Shown: positions 6,801-13,645, numbered from the stretch's first letter. The stretch is 13,912 nt of DNA from an uncultured Bacteroidales bacterium (GCA_934695325.1 CAKUVD010000021.1:1-13912); one strand, 5' to 3'. The notes: generated by a model from the letters alone, not told the origin. Numbers and translations: made by a program.

Positions 6801-8063
6801 ATGAATCATCCTTGTAAGATATTCTGCCCGCTGATAATTTTGGCGGCGCTCTGCTCCTGCAACAGAAAGGCTTTCGAGCCTGTGGAGGAGATCGTGTTCA
6901 TTCAGGATGCCGGCATCGAGGAAGAGGGACGGACTTGCTCCCCCGGTGATGCCATCCATTTGAAAGGTTCGGGATATAGGCAGACGGACAATGTGGTTCT
7001 TACATTCACTTGGGAGACTGGTGACAATTTGATCCCTGTCGGAAAAGCTTCCGGAATATATGCGAAGACGCAGACAGCAACATCCGACGGCATAACTGCG
7101 GTGCTGCCATACAGATACCCGGCTTCGGATGTGGAAGTCAGCATAATGCGTGAAGGTAGACTCCAGAAAATCGGTTCTCTGAAAATCACTGACGGCCAGT
7201 CGCCTAAGGAACTGAGGCTCTATGGAATAAGCAATGCGGACAAGAGAATTGACGGATTCACGCTTGACATAAACAACGTGGGACGGAAATCTCTTGACAT
7301 CACCCTTCCTGAGGATATTCATTCAGTCATCAATGTCCCGAGATCGTTCGGTCTCTGCGGAATCACCGGGAAGGACGACAACAGGGCTGCCGTATATGTC
7401 GATTTCTTCACAGGAGAGACAGAGACGCTTGCAGCCGATGTTATTGCACTGTTTATGACCACCGCCAATTCAGCCACCGCAATTGTATGCCGCGACGGAA
7501 TATGCACCTTGCGGACACTGCCCGTGGAAGTCGGAGCAGACTATCTGACGAAGTCTGACAGACCGGCTCCAGTGCAGCCGACATTCTCTCTGCCGGAAGG
7601 TCTGAAACCCGAATATTTCGGGGATTATCCAGGGATGCCAGTCGGAACATCCGGCTCATACCTGATGTCGGCAAACAGGGGCAACGGGAACTGGACGACG
7701 GTTGTGCTGGACAAGGGCGGATTCCGCAAGGCGGAAGACATTGAGGCTGCCGCCGTGATTCCGTTCAATGTCGGCAATGATGCCGGCTATATCGTGACAT
7801 ACGACACCGGCGTGAACCTGTTCCGTCCGGTCAATCCCGAAACAGGAGTGATGGGACATTCCGCATATACCTGCAACAATATCGGAAGGATTCTCTCCGT
7901 GACATCGAACCCGGGAAGACCGGATCATCTTCTTCTCAACTTTTCCGAGGCATTCAACGGCACGAGCATATATGACCTCAATTGGAACGACCCTAAATCA
8001 TTGTCTCCTATCGTCTTGCCGAACCTGACAGACGGCTATGCTGAGGCGCTGATGGCGAACTGA
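6801..8063 (+). CDS. lipoprotein with probable IPT/TIG-like domain, otherwise unrecognised
   Basis: 420 residues. The signal peptide MNHPCKIFCPLIILAALCS precedes Cys20 in a lipobox. Residues about 30-130 (TCSPGDAIHLKGSGYRQTDN, then VVLTFTWE) have the G-D-x-I-x-L-x-G-x-G-Y pattern seen in the IPT/TIG-like immunoglobulin-fold domains that many Bacteroidales surface lipoproteins carry. The rest is beta-rich, with segments such as LRLYGISNADKRIDGFTLDI and GYIVTYDTGVNLFRPVNPETG that could be blades of a propeller, though I cannot count clear repeats. The start follows the previous lipoprotein gene by 94 nt and no separate promoter is evident, so the two may form a pair. A weak terminator follows. 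Function unknown; surface exposure is inferred from the signal. Confidence 0.75.
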   Translation: MNHPCKIFCPLIILAALCSCNRKAFEPVEEIVFIQDAGIEEEGRTCSPGDAIHLKGSGYRQTDNVVLTFTWETGDNLIPVGKASGIYAKTQTATSDGITAVLPYRYPASDVEVSIMREGRLQKIGSLKITDGQSPKELRLYGISNADKRIDGFTLDINNVGRKSLDITLPEDIHSVINVPRSFGLCGITGKDDNRAAVYVDFFTGETETLAADVIALFMTTANSATAIVCRDGICTLRTLPVEVGADYLTKSDRPAPVQPTFSLPEGLKPEYFGDYPGMPVGTSGSYLMSANRGNGNWTTVVLDKGGFRKAEDIEAAAVIPFNVGNDAGYIVTYDTGVNLFRPVNPETGVMGHSAYTCNNIGRILSVTSNPGRPDHLLLNFSEAFNGTSIYDLNWNDPKSLSPIVLPNLTDGYAEALMAN

Positions 8064-8122
8064 ACCACTCGTGTTTCATACGCCACTTTTCTGCGCTAGG
8101 CAATCACAAATGAATTTGGGAC

Positions 8123-8150
8123 GCCCTTGCTTATCTATAGGGTTGTTTTT
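8123..8150 (+). terminator. weak terminator after the lipoprotein genes
   Basis: A short stem GCCCT/AGGGT (8123-8127 with 8139-8143, one G-U pair) is followed by TGTTTTT. The stem is short, so support is modest. The T-run touches the stop codon of the convergent gene at 8149. Confidence 0.35.
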
Positions 8151-8874
8151 AGATTCCTATCGGCATAAGAAATGACATTTTTCTGTGATTGTTTCTATAG
8201 CCTGAGGCAGTGTCAATAAGCGAATATCTGCAATGGACTTGGTATTCCGGCAATGACAATCCCCAGATAGCCTTGTAATCCTCGATCAATAGCGAGGCTT
8301 CGTAACCGGCATTCGATGCGACGTTCTCTTCTGCAATAAAAGTCCGCATTAGCCCTGGTCTCACACCTGTTCTCGGGCTTGTGAGCTGCATCCTCAGATG
8401 AAGCCTATATCGGCCGGCATCGCATCCGTCCTCCATCAATACCTTGAAGTTGATTCGAAGTGCACCACCGTCATCAGCCTCAACTGCTGACACGGACTCA
8501 ATATGCACAACAGGGAACGGACTCCATTCTCTCGGCTCCGGGATATGCTCTTTACCGAGTTGTGCGAACCCGTGATAAGCCGACACGAAAAGATTGTGCC
8601 CGGTGATATGAGTTGTCTTGTCAAACGGCGGACGGTGAGACGGGACGGCTTTGGCGTATTCGTTCCAACGGAGTTGAGTATTGTGGTCAAGTGTCCGCCA
8701 CGCGGCAAGCGCACGACTATGGATTTCAGAGGCGGCAATCTGCCCCGTTGTTCGTGGGAACTTGCAAACGGACTTCTTTCTGAAATAGCATTGACCATTG
8801 CGGTGATAGAATGTTATGTTCCCGACCGATGCCCAGCAGTCTGAGAATCTTGAATTTGGAATATACTTCGGCAT
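8149..8874 (-). CDS. phage-like structural-type protein (paralog C)
   Basis: 241 residues from the ATG at 8874 (MPKYIPNSRFSDCWAS), chosen because it aligns with MKYIPSIAF of paralog A; the earlier ATG at 8961 would add 29 residues that resemble nothing in the paralogs. It keeps the module layout: WRTLDHNTQLRWNEYAK (W-x-x-L, Q-x-x-W), then ITGHNLFVSAYHGFAQLG, then a beta-rich half with SPRTGVRPGLM, LIEDYKAIWG and YSLIDTASGY. DYKAIWG matches DYKAVHG of paralog A. It differs by losing the GSAKGVTA motif (here ASVGNITFY) and by several Cys residues. It stands apart from the operon holding paralogs A and B, separated by the two + strand lipoprotein genes. A long leader with its own -7 box precedes it. 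Confidence 0.65.
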   Translation of the reverse strand: MPKYIPNSRFSDCWASVGNITFYHRNGQCYFRKKSVCKFPRTTGQIAASEIHSRALAAWRTLDHNTQLRWNEYAKAVPSHRPPFDKTTHITGHNLFVSAYHGFAQLGKEHIPEPREWSPFPVVHIESVSAVEADDGGALRINFKVLMEDGCDAGRYRLHLRMQLTSPRTGVRPGLMRTFIAEENVASNAGYEASLLIEDYKAIWGLSLPEYQVHCRYSLIDTASGYRNNHRKMSFLMPIGI

Positions 8875-8989
8875 AGCCTCAACGATTGACGGGTTAATGT
8901 TGTTGTCAGGATTGGAGGACTGTGCCCGGAAAGGATGTATGGCTTGAAGTCTTCCCCACATAGGTAACTCATGGGGACTTTAGCAGGGA

Positions 8990-8997
8990 CAAAGTTA
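8990..8997 (-). promoter_or_regulatory. -7 promoter box for paralog C
   Basis: On the minus strand TAACTTTG matches TAnnTTTG exactly. Only TTC, not TTG, lies at 19-nt spacing (9019-9017). The leader would be about 110 nt and contains a hairpin formed by CCCCA and TGGGG (8976-8972 with 8957-8953). Confidence 0.4.
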
Positions 8998-9014
8998 CGG
9001 ATAATCCAGCAATA

Positions 9015-9044
9015 TTGAAGACCCGGCATCGCTTACCATCTTTG
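9015..9044 (+). promoter_or_regulatory. possible promoter reading into the structured region
   Basis: TTG at 9015-9017, a 19-nt spacer, then CATCTTTG at 9037-9044, one mismatch from TAnnTTTG. It is divergent from the -7 box at 8990-8997. Transcription would start near 9050, with a perfect GACGCA/TGCGTC pair (9050-9055 and 9077-9082) at its 5' end. Confidence 0.35.
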
Positions 9045-9291
9045 TGAAAGACGCAAAGCCGATTCTGTTATTCACTCTGCGTCATATATATCCTTATATT
9101 CGCTTCATGCGCATGATGTGGCTTCATTATGCACTGACATTGGAGCGTGCGTGTATCCTTACGCTCGACTTCCGGAGAGTGAGCAGGCAAGCTGATAGGC
9201 GCGGCAGGAGCCTGACGGTGTGATGGTTGGGGCGAGAGATGACGGTCTTTCCGGCTCTGACACGAAAGGTTGAATCAGGGTGAACGGCAAC

Positions 9292-9479
9292 GCACTTCGG
9301 ACGTGAGAGCCGGGCCGGCGGAAGGGGCTTGAGGGACGGAGTGGAGGCGGAGGGATTGGAGCCGTGAACGGAGACGAGACCAGAATGGTCTCGGCGCAGT
9401 CGGCGGAAATTCCGCAGCCGCAACGCAGGAACTGAAGCCCCTGGAGCGTATAGGCCCGGCACGACAGGGAGCGGAGTGC
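9292..9479 (+). other. nested multi-branch fold within the structured region
   Basis: Three coaxial long-range stems close one another: 9292-9299 with 9472-9479 (8 bp, one U-G), 9309-9316 with 9453-9460 (8 bp), and 9323-9330 with 9435-9442 (8 bp). Inside are a perfect 7-bp hairpin (9375-9381 with 9387-9393) and GCGG/CCGC (9403-9406 with 9412-9415). Confidence 0.6.
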
Positions 9480-9667
9480 CAACGGAGCGATTCCGCTCTG
9501 CGAGTCTGAGAGAGAAGGTGTGCAGAGCAACGGAACACCGTCTGTCACAGTCTCGCGTCTCCGCTCGCCCTCGGAGGATGTGTCGGGAACGAAGTGTAGG
9601 ACACTTCCGGAGAGGATGAAGCGAGCGTCAAAGAAATCAAGGCGAAGCCTTACCTCTTTCCCGGCAG

Positions 9668-9772
9668 GTCTGGTGCGGACGCAATGGAGCGTAAGCGTAA
9701 TGGAGTCCGCGCCTCTCCCAGACAGACATTGCGGAAGTGGACGGTGACGCAGGAGCCGTCGTCTTCCGCAAT
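9668..9772 (+). other. two adjacent long hairpins
   Basis: The first has GTCTGG/CCAGAC (9668-9673 with 9718-9723) enclosing GCGGAC/GTCCGC (9675-9680 with 9705-9710). Its loop carries a tandem GCGTAA repeat (9689-9700). The second has a perfect 10-bp stem ATTGCGGAAG/CTTCCGCAAT (9728-9737 with 9763-9772) with an inner GACGG/CCGTC (9740-9744 with 9756-9760). Confidence 0.65.
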
Positions 9773-9845
9773 ACCGCTGACATCCAGTGAGCGGATGCGA
9801 ACGATCGGAAAAGACTTCGGCGAATGCCGATACCTTGCCGACGGA

Positions 9846-9893
9846 GTGATTTCTTGAAGTGGAGAGCTTTGCTCGAAGACTTGAAGAAATCAC
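9846..9893 (+). other. 48-nt hairpin with perfect 10-bp outer stem
   Basis: GTGATTTCTT (9846-9855) pairs with AAGAAATCAC (9884-9893). Inside are AAGT/ACTT (9857-9860 with 9879-9882) and GAGC/GCTC (9864-9867 with 9871-9874) with a TTT loop. Confidence 0.65.
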
Positions 9894-10028
9894 GGAGAAG
9901 GCCCGCAGCTGTGCGGCTAAGACTGGCGACTCTCTCGGACTTCCGGCCATCAATTAAATGACAGACGTGATTTGATGGGAAAAGGTTGAAGTCGGAGGAA
10001 GCCCCTACGCACATCACGCCGGAAGTCC

Positions 10029-10076
10029 TGAACTCCCTGACGGGCCTGGAGCGCGTTGACCCTTGAAGGGAGTTCA
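10029..10076 (+). other. 48-nt hairpin with perfect 10-bp stem
   Basis: TGAACTCCCT (10029-10038) pairs with AGGGAGTTCA (10067-10076) around a 28-nt loop that contains one GGAGCG motif. Confidence 0.65.
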
Positions 10077-10146
10077 ATGTCGCCAGCCGCCCCCGACGGA
10101 GCGGATTCGGAGGCAGGACGGTCGAACTCGCACTGGCGGAGCAACT

Positions 10147-10233
10147 TAACATAATCTAGATTGCGTGCGGAGCGAAAACAGACGGTGGGAAGGGACCCGC
10201 CGATCTGTTACGCAATCTCGATAGATTATGTTA
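10147..10233 (+). repeat. 87-nt compound hairpin, the strongest inverted repeat in the window
   Basis: TAACATAATCTA (10147-10158) pairs with TAGATTATGTTA (10222-10233). After a TCGA bulge on one side, GATTGCGT (10159-10166) pairs with ACGCAATC (10210-10217). The tip adds AACAGA/TCTGTT (10177-10182 with 10204-10209) and CGGTGGG/CCCGCCG (10183-10189 with 10196-10202, one U-G pair), with an AAGGGA loop. In total 33 pairs. Confidence 0.8.
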
Positions 10234-10600
10234 TGATGCGGTATTCAATGGATAACGCTCGCATCGCACTTTGGGAGCGGAGTCGGTTATGGCCCCTTCG
10301 GGGCTGTGGGGGATGAAAGGGTCGAGTCTTCCGGCTTTTGGAGAGAAGCGGAGAAAGGCTGAAGTCTTGACACCTCTCCCGTGTTATCGAGCGAAGCGAG
10401 TTTGGAAAGGCCGGTGGGTTGACGGTCGGAGCGTAAGCGGAGAGCGTCAATCTTCCGGTTCCGCTCTGCCCATAAAGGAAAGTCTTTCGGCATCGCAGCG
10501 GATGCGGAGATGACGGATGTCTTGCCGGGCGTTAAATTTTCACATAAGACGGAGACTTTCAACCTCGCATAAATAGCTCTCCGCATATGAACTGATGTCA

Positions 10601-11062
10601 TCAATCTAAATCAATGTACTCATTCTCCTTACTAAGCGGTTTCTCTACATCCCAATTTCCATGACCACCTCCTAACCACATTCCCGTTGATGCCCAAAGT
10701 TCATAATAATACATCCATTGAATAGCCCAATGAACTATTGTATTTGATATTAACATTGAGGCATTCCATTCTGGAGGCAGGAATAAACATATCTGCTGTT
10801 TCCCATTATGATAATTGTATGTGTGAGGCAAAATCTTTGCACCTTCCGCCAATTTTAATGGTTTTGGAGAATCTATGTATGCTTTGGGATATTTGCCCTG
10901 CAAGTAAACAACTCTAAGTTTATATGTTTCAGATAAAGAAGATGGCTGAAAGTCTCCAGACCAAATCATACATCCGTTTCTGACAGAGCCAGTGGACGCT
11001 GGAAATTCATGTTTTAGCAAACCCAATTGCTGGATTGGGGTTAATGATTTAATTCTCACCAT
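10601..11062 (-). CDS. CBASS E2-like protein (short type II, E2 only)
   Basis: 153 residues. The core reads LPHTYNYHNGKQQICLFLPP, then W99, a helix TIVHWAIQWMYYYELWASTG, then WLGGGHG. This is the signature of the stand-alone E2-like proteins of short type II CBASS operons. Cys92 in QICLF is the likely catalytic cysteine, with His80 nearby. In related systems E2-like proteins form a covalent link to the C-terminus of the CD-NTase and prime it, mimicking ubiquitin conjugation. No E1-like or deubiquitinase-like partner lies in the window. Its start overlaps the CD-NTase end by 14 nt (11049-11062), so translation is probably coupled. The frame ends 14 nt from the edge of the structured region, and no clear terminator of its own is seen. 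Confidence 0.85.
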   Translation of the reverse strand: MVRIKSLTPIQQLGLLKHEFPASTGSVRNGCMIWSGDFQPSSLSETYKLRVVYLQGKYPKAYIDSPKPLKLAEGAKILPHTYNYHNGKQQICLFLPPEWNASMLISNTIVHWAIQWMYYYELWASTGMWLGGGHGNWDVEKPLSKENEYIDLD

Positions 11063-12275
11063 AAAAAGTGTTTGCAGTGTTTATCTTTTTCCCCTCTGCC
11101 CCTACTTTCCCAACTGAGCTCAAAAGGGTCGCCCCTGATGCAAGTTTATACTTGCGCCGCTCTGCGAGAAGGCATACTGCCCGTGATGTAATATCTTTCC
11201 CGAAAATCTTTCCGATACGATCTTGTATCTGTACTTGTGTAGTCCCACCTACAACATCAGCGACATCTTGTTTCAACGCAGATAGCCATCTATAAAAATT
11301 CTCTTTCCGCTTTGGATGAGTAGGCCACTTGTCAGCAAAATTCTCTTCTTGGTTTACAGGATTTGCAATCCAATCCTCGCCATCCTTTCCTCTGACAATA
11401 TGCTTTTCCAAATCATTCACAACATTTACCAGGCCATCGACCAGATTGTTTTCACCTCTATAAGCGCGAGCCGCCAACGTCGTTATAATGATTGAAATAG
11501 GTTTATCATCCTTGTCGTTATAGAACATCATATCCCTATGTCGCTTCAATATTTGAACGATTCTTTGTAGGACAGTCTTATTTTTGTTATATCTATCAAA
11601 TGGGACTACCGCTTCTGCAAGCATTTTTACGCTACTATCCGACTTGCACCTTGTAGCAAACCACAATGCATAGCCATCAGGATTACTTTTAAGCCAATCA
11701 CCAATATACGTAGAGGTGTCATAATTCTCAGACTTATTGTCTGTAATGCGGATAGCTATCTGATCTATTGTTTGATCCGAATAGTTTCCAGAGAAGAGGC
11801 GCATCATTCTTTCTCCATACTTCTTATCAGTGACAGCTGGGAGAATGTCCATATGATACTTCTCTTTGGGGTTATCAGTGTTATCTCGATACAATAATGT
11901 CCAACAACGTCGCCCTTCCTTATCATCCAACATTGTCGAGTAGCGACCACTCGTTTTTAGTCTGGCACCTACTTTTACCTTCAAATCTTTTTGCGTCCAA
12001 TCGGCATCTTTTTCGGAAAGACGATAAACCAAATCCACATCCAGATCATCGTTGGGACTAATAGGCTGAATAATAGTACCTAACCTAAGCGATCCCTGGG
12101 GAGTAACGAGCGGCTTGTATGGAGCAAATGACGGATCTTTTTCCAAGAATTCACCAACTGCCTTATAGCTTTTTGTAAGGTTGTCGTATTGCGTTTGGGT
12201 TATATCCAATGCCTCCCCTAAAGTTTCAAGGATATCCTTAAAATCTTCTTTTTGTTCTTTCGTCAACTGTCTCAT
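11049..12275 (-). CDS. CD-NTase (cGAS/DncV-like nucleotidyltransferase) of CBASS
   Basis: 408 residues. The nucleotidyltransferase core shows the GS motif (GSLRLGT, Gly61-Ser62), the catalytic Asp pair in DDLDVDLVY (Asp79 and Asp81), and the third Asp in YHMDILPAV (Asp143). This is the standard active site of cyclic-oligonucleotide synthases. The C-terminal half is mostly helical (for example NKTVLQRIVQILKRHRDMMF). On phage infection it should make a cyclic di- or trinucleotide that activates the neighbouring Cap5. The clade (G or D) and the product cannot be read from sequence alone; Cap5 partners are often clade G. The extreme C-terminus, NTFYGEN, is the expected target of the E2-like protein. 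One base separates the gene from the Cap5 stop (TAA-G-ATG). It is AT-richer than the phage-like genes. Confidence 0.9.
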   Translation of the reverse strand: MRQLTKEQKEDFKDILETLGEALDITQTQYDNLTKSYKAVGEFLEKDPSFAPYKPLVTPQGSLRLGTIIQPISPNDDLDVDLVYRLSEKDADWTQKDLKVKVGARLKTSGRYSTMLDDKEGRRCWTLLYRDNTDNPKEKYHMDILPAVTDKKYGERMMRLFSGNYSDQTIDQIAIRITDNKSENYDTSTYIGDWLKSNPDGYALWFATRCKSDSSVKMLAEAVVPFDRYNKNKTVLQRIVQILKRHRDMMFYNDKDDKPISIIITTLAARAYRGENNLVDGLVNVVNDLEKHIVRGKDGEDWIANPVNQEENFADKWPTHPKRKENFYRWLSALKQDVADVVGGTTQVQIQDRIGKIFGKDITSRAVCLLAERRKYKLASGATLLSSVGKVGAEGKKINTANTFYGEN

Positions 12276-12276
12276 C

Positions 12277-13401
12277 TTATTCTATCGTAATTGTTTCAAT
12301 ATCGGCATTTTCCTCCGCTTTATAATCATATAGCTTCCACTTCAAATCCGCTTTCGCCATTCTAATTCGACCAAGTTCTACCGCACACGAAGCAGGAGCG
12401 GACATAAACACCCGAAGGGTATCATAACCATTGCTATTTGACTTTATGTCACCCATTACCTTCCGAGCAACAGACCTAAATTGAGATAACTGATCTATAG
12501 ATTTCATCATATCATTATTTGGGTCATTGCATGTAATGGTCCAAATGCTGGCATTATTTCCAAAGCGTTGATTAACTCTTTCTTTTATAGCGTTAGCACT
12601 TAATGCAATGACGAGAATAGGCTCCTTTCCCTTTTTCTTTGGCTCCGCGACTACAATGTCATTCTGATTAGTAGGCTCTAACCAGTTCCAAGAATCTGGT
12701 TCACGATGCTTCTGATAAACCTGTACATTATATTTGTCATTCAAAACCGTTCCCAACTTCACAAGTAATGGCTGAGGTCCAATCGGAAACAAAGAGACAT
12801 GCGCACAAATGCCGGTTTCCAAAGCTTTAATCACCTTACTATTACATAACGTTTCAATCTGACTTTGTTCAGATAGCCAGTATGCAGCCATATCTTCATT
12901 CAATACAGAATTTTTCATCTGTATCTCAATTGGAATCAAATCGACCGGATACCATTCTGGCATAATTGCATTATTAAGGACATCTTTATGAAAATAAGGA
13001 GTGTCATTCCCTATCTTTGGCCCATAAGCTACCACTAGGCTTTTACGTGTTGGTTGAATGCTTGTCACCAATTCGATCCTATCTTCATGCTCCTTCTTCA
13101 TTGCGCGCAAAATCTCAACAGTATATCTTTCCTCCCCCTGTTTGCTATCAATGAGTTTATGACATTCTGTACATAGGAGAATAAGATTTGATGGATCTTT
13201 TGCCAAAGCATCTGAATCCTTATTGCCACGTGGCCCATTTGCGGAATCTCCAATAATATGAGCATAATTAGAGATATTGCATTCTTCCTTGGTCACTCCA
13301 TTGACATATAGGCGTTTGTTGCATCCTTTAAATTCGCATCTTCCATGAGCAGCGAACCATAAATTGTGTTTTACATCTAGCGGTATCTTTGTTTTACTCA
13401 T
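12277..13401 (-). CDS. cap5: Cap5, HNH endonuclease-SAVED CBASS effector
   Basis: 374 residues. The N-terminal HNH nuclease (about 10-110) has Cys22 and Cys27 in CEFKGC, the NYAHIIGDSANGPRG motif with His48, SNLILLC with Asn72, and CTECHKLID with Cys77, Cys80 and His81: the zinc-binding and catalytic set of Cap5-type HNH domains. From about 120 to the end is a SAVED domain (starting near SLVVAYGPKIG), which binds the cyclic nucleotide made by the CD-NTase and triggers DNA degradation. Length and domain order match Cap5. It is upstream of the CD-NTase gene by one base and downstream of a 47-residue small gene. A GC-rich hairpin (13463-13488) lies in the gap and may modulate read-through. Confidence 0.92.
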   Translation of the reverse strand: MSKTKIPLDVKHNLWFAAHGRCEFKGCNKRLYVNGVTKEECNISNYAHIIGDSANGPRGNKDSDALAKDPSNLILLCTECHKLIDSKQGEERYTVEILRAMKKEHEDRIELVTSIQPTRKSLVVAYGPKIGNDTPYFHKDVLNNAIMPEWYPVDLIPIEIQMKNSVLNEDMAAYWLSEQSQIETLCNSKVIKALETGICAHVSLFPIGPQPLLVKLGTVLNDKYNVQVYQKHREPDSWNWLEPTNQNDIVVAEPKKKGKEPILVIALSANAIKERVNQRFGNNASIWTITCNDPNNDMMKSIDQLSQFRSVARKVMGDIKSNSNGYDTLRVFMSAPASCAVELGRIRMAKADLKWKLYDYKAEENADIETITIE

Positions 13402-13462
13402 AATCTATTATCTCTACGAAACCCTATTCAGCTACAAGTGTCTTCTGTCGCAATTGGATTAA

Positions 13463-13488
13463 GCCCCAAACATAACTTCGCTTGGGGC
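13463..13488 (-). promoter_or_regulatory. GC-rich hairpin between the small gene and cap5
   Basis: GCCCCAA/TTGGGGC (13488-13482 with 13469-13463), a perfect 7-bp stem with a 12-nt loop. The minus-strand tail TTAATCC has few T residues, so it is a weak terminator at best. An attenuator or RNA-stability element before cap5 is plausible. Confidence 0.45.
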
Positions 13489-13501
13489 ACATCCAAAACA
13501 A

Positions 13502-13645
13502 TTATTTGCTCTTCCTCGATGAGGACTTTTCTCTTTGAGAAAGTGCACTACCAGCTATGCTCTTGGTTCTAGCACTAGATCTTCCATCTTGAAGGGCCTT
13601 AGAGGCTTTAGTCGCAACTGCTTTTGAAGTCACTTTTGTAGCCAT
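13502..13645 (-). CDS. small Lys/Ser/Ala-rich protein upstream of CBASS
   Basis: 47 residues, from ATG at 13645 to TAA at 13504-13502. It begins MATKVTSKAVATKASKAL and ends SQREKSSSRKSK. It is strongly basic, low in hydrophobic residues, and made of Lys-Ser/Ala-Ser/Thr runs, with a central DGRSSARTKSIAGSALSQR. I recall similar tiny proteins (TSKxVAxKASK...AGSALSQ pattern) in many bacteria, often near defence or mobile genes, with no assigned function. An AGGAAAAGGA purine tract lies just before the start. It is on the same strand as cap5 with a 100-nt gap that holds a hairpin, so it may lead the CBASS transcript. A nucleic-acid-binding or accessory role is a guess. Confidence 0.7.
   Translation of the reverse strand: MATKVTSKAVATKASKALQDGRSSARTKSIAGSALSQREKSSSRKSK

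Larger units (their letters stand above)
9143..10586 (+). ncRNA. candidate large structured RNA or folded-DNA region, about 1.4 kb
   Basis: This GC-rich stretch has no credible protein: long open frames on - (for example 9953-9159) are Ser/Arg/Pro-rich with no motif. Instead it is dense in perfect inverted repeats, many nested. Examples: GCACTTCG/CGGAGTGC (9292/9472) enclosing GCCGGGCC/GGCCCGGC (9309/9453) enclosing AGGGGCTT/AAGCCCCT (9323/9435); CGAGACC/GGTCTCG (9375/9387); GAAGTGT/ACACTTC (9591/9601); TCGGC/GCCGA (9817/9826); CCGCA/TGCGG (9903/9912); CGCCAG/CTGGCG (10081/10133); TTGACG/CGTCAA (10419/10445); ATGCGGAGA/TCTCCGCAT (10502/10578). Two stems contain a U-G pair that forms only in plus-strand RNA. 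The right end lies 14 nt from the stop of the CBASS E2-like gene. It fits no RNA class I recognise; an origin of transfer or other ssDNA structure is the main alternative. Confidence 0.5.

Noticed and set aside
1516..8874. Complete prophage
   Set aside because: No terminase, portal, capsid, tail tape measure or integrase is in the window, so only a lysis and accessory segment can be claimed.
8814..9029. 71-residue minus-strand frame upstream of paralog C
   Set aside because: Overlaps the paralog C start and its leader in another frame, and shows no domain or start signal. It could be a leader peptide but nothing supports it.
9159..9953. 264-residue open frame on the minus strand (and overlapping frames at 9127-9462 and 9637-10152)
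   Set aside because: Composition is Ser/Arg/Pro/Leu-rich with no recognisable motif. Several frames on both strands are open at once, as expected in GC-rich non-coding DNA, and the same bases form long inverted repeats.
10297..10300. UUCG tetraloop in the hairpin at 10291-10305
   Set aside because: The best pairing is GCCCC/GGGGC with a three-base loop. Forming the tetraloop register breaks the outer pairs, so I did not use it as strand evidence.
9143..10586. rRNA, RNase P RNA, tmRNA or group II intron as the identity of the structured region
   Set aside because: None of the conserved core sequences I know for these RNAs is visible, and there is no intron-encoded reverse transcriptase or domain V-like hairpin.
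9143..10586. CRISPR array or diversity-generating retroelement
   Set aside because: Repeats are short and irregularly spaced, not direct repeats with unique spacers. No Cas gene, reverse transcriptase or template/variable repeat pair is seen in the window.
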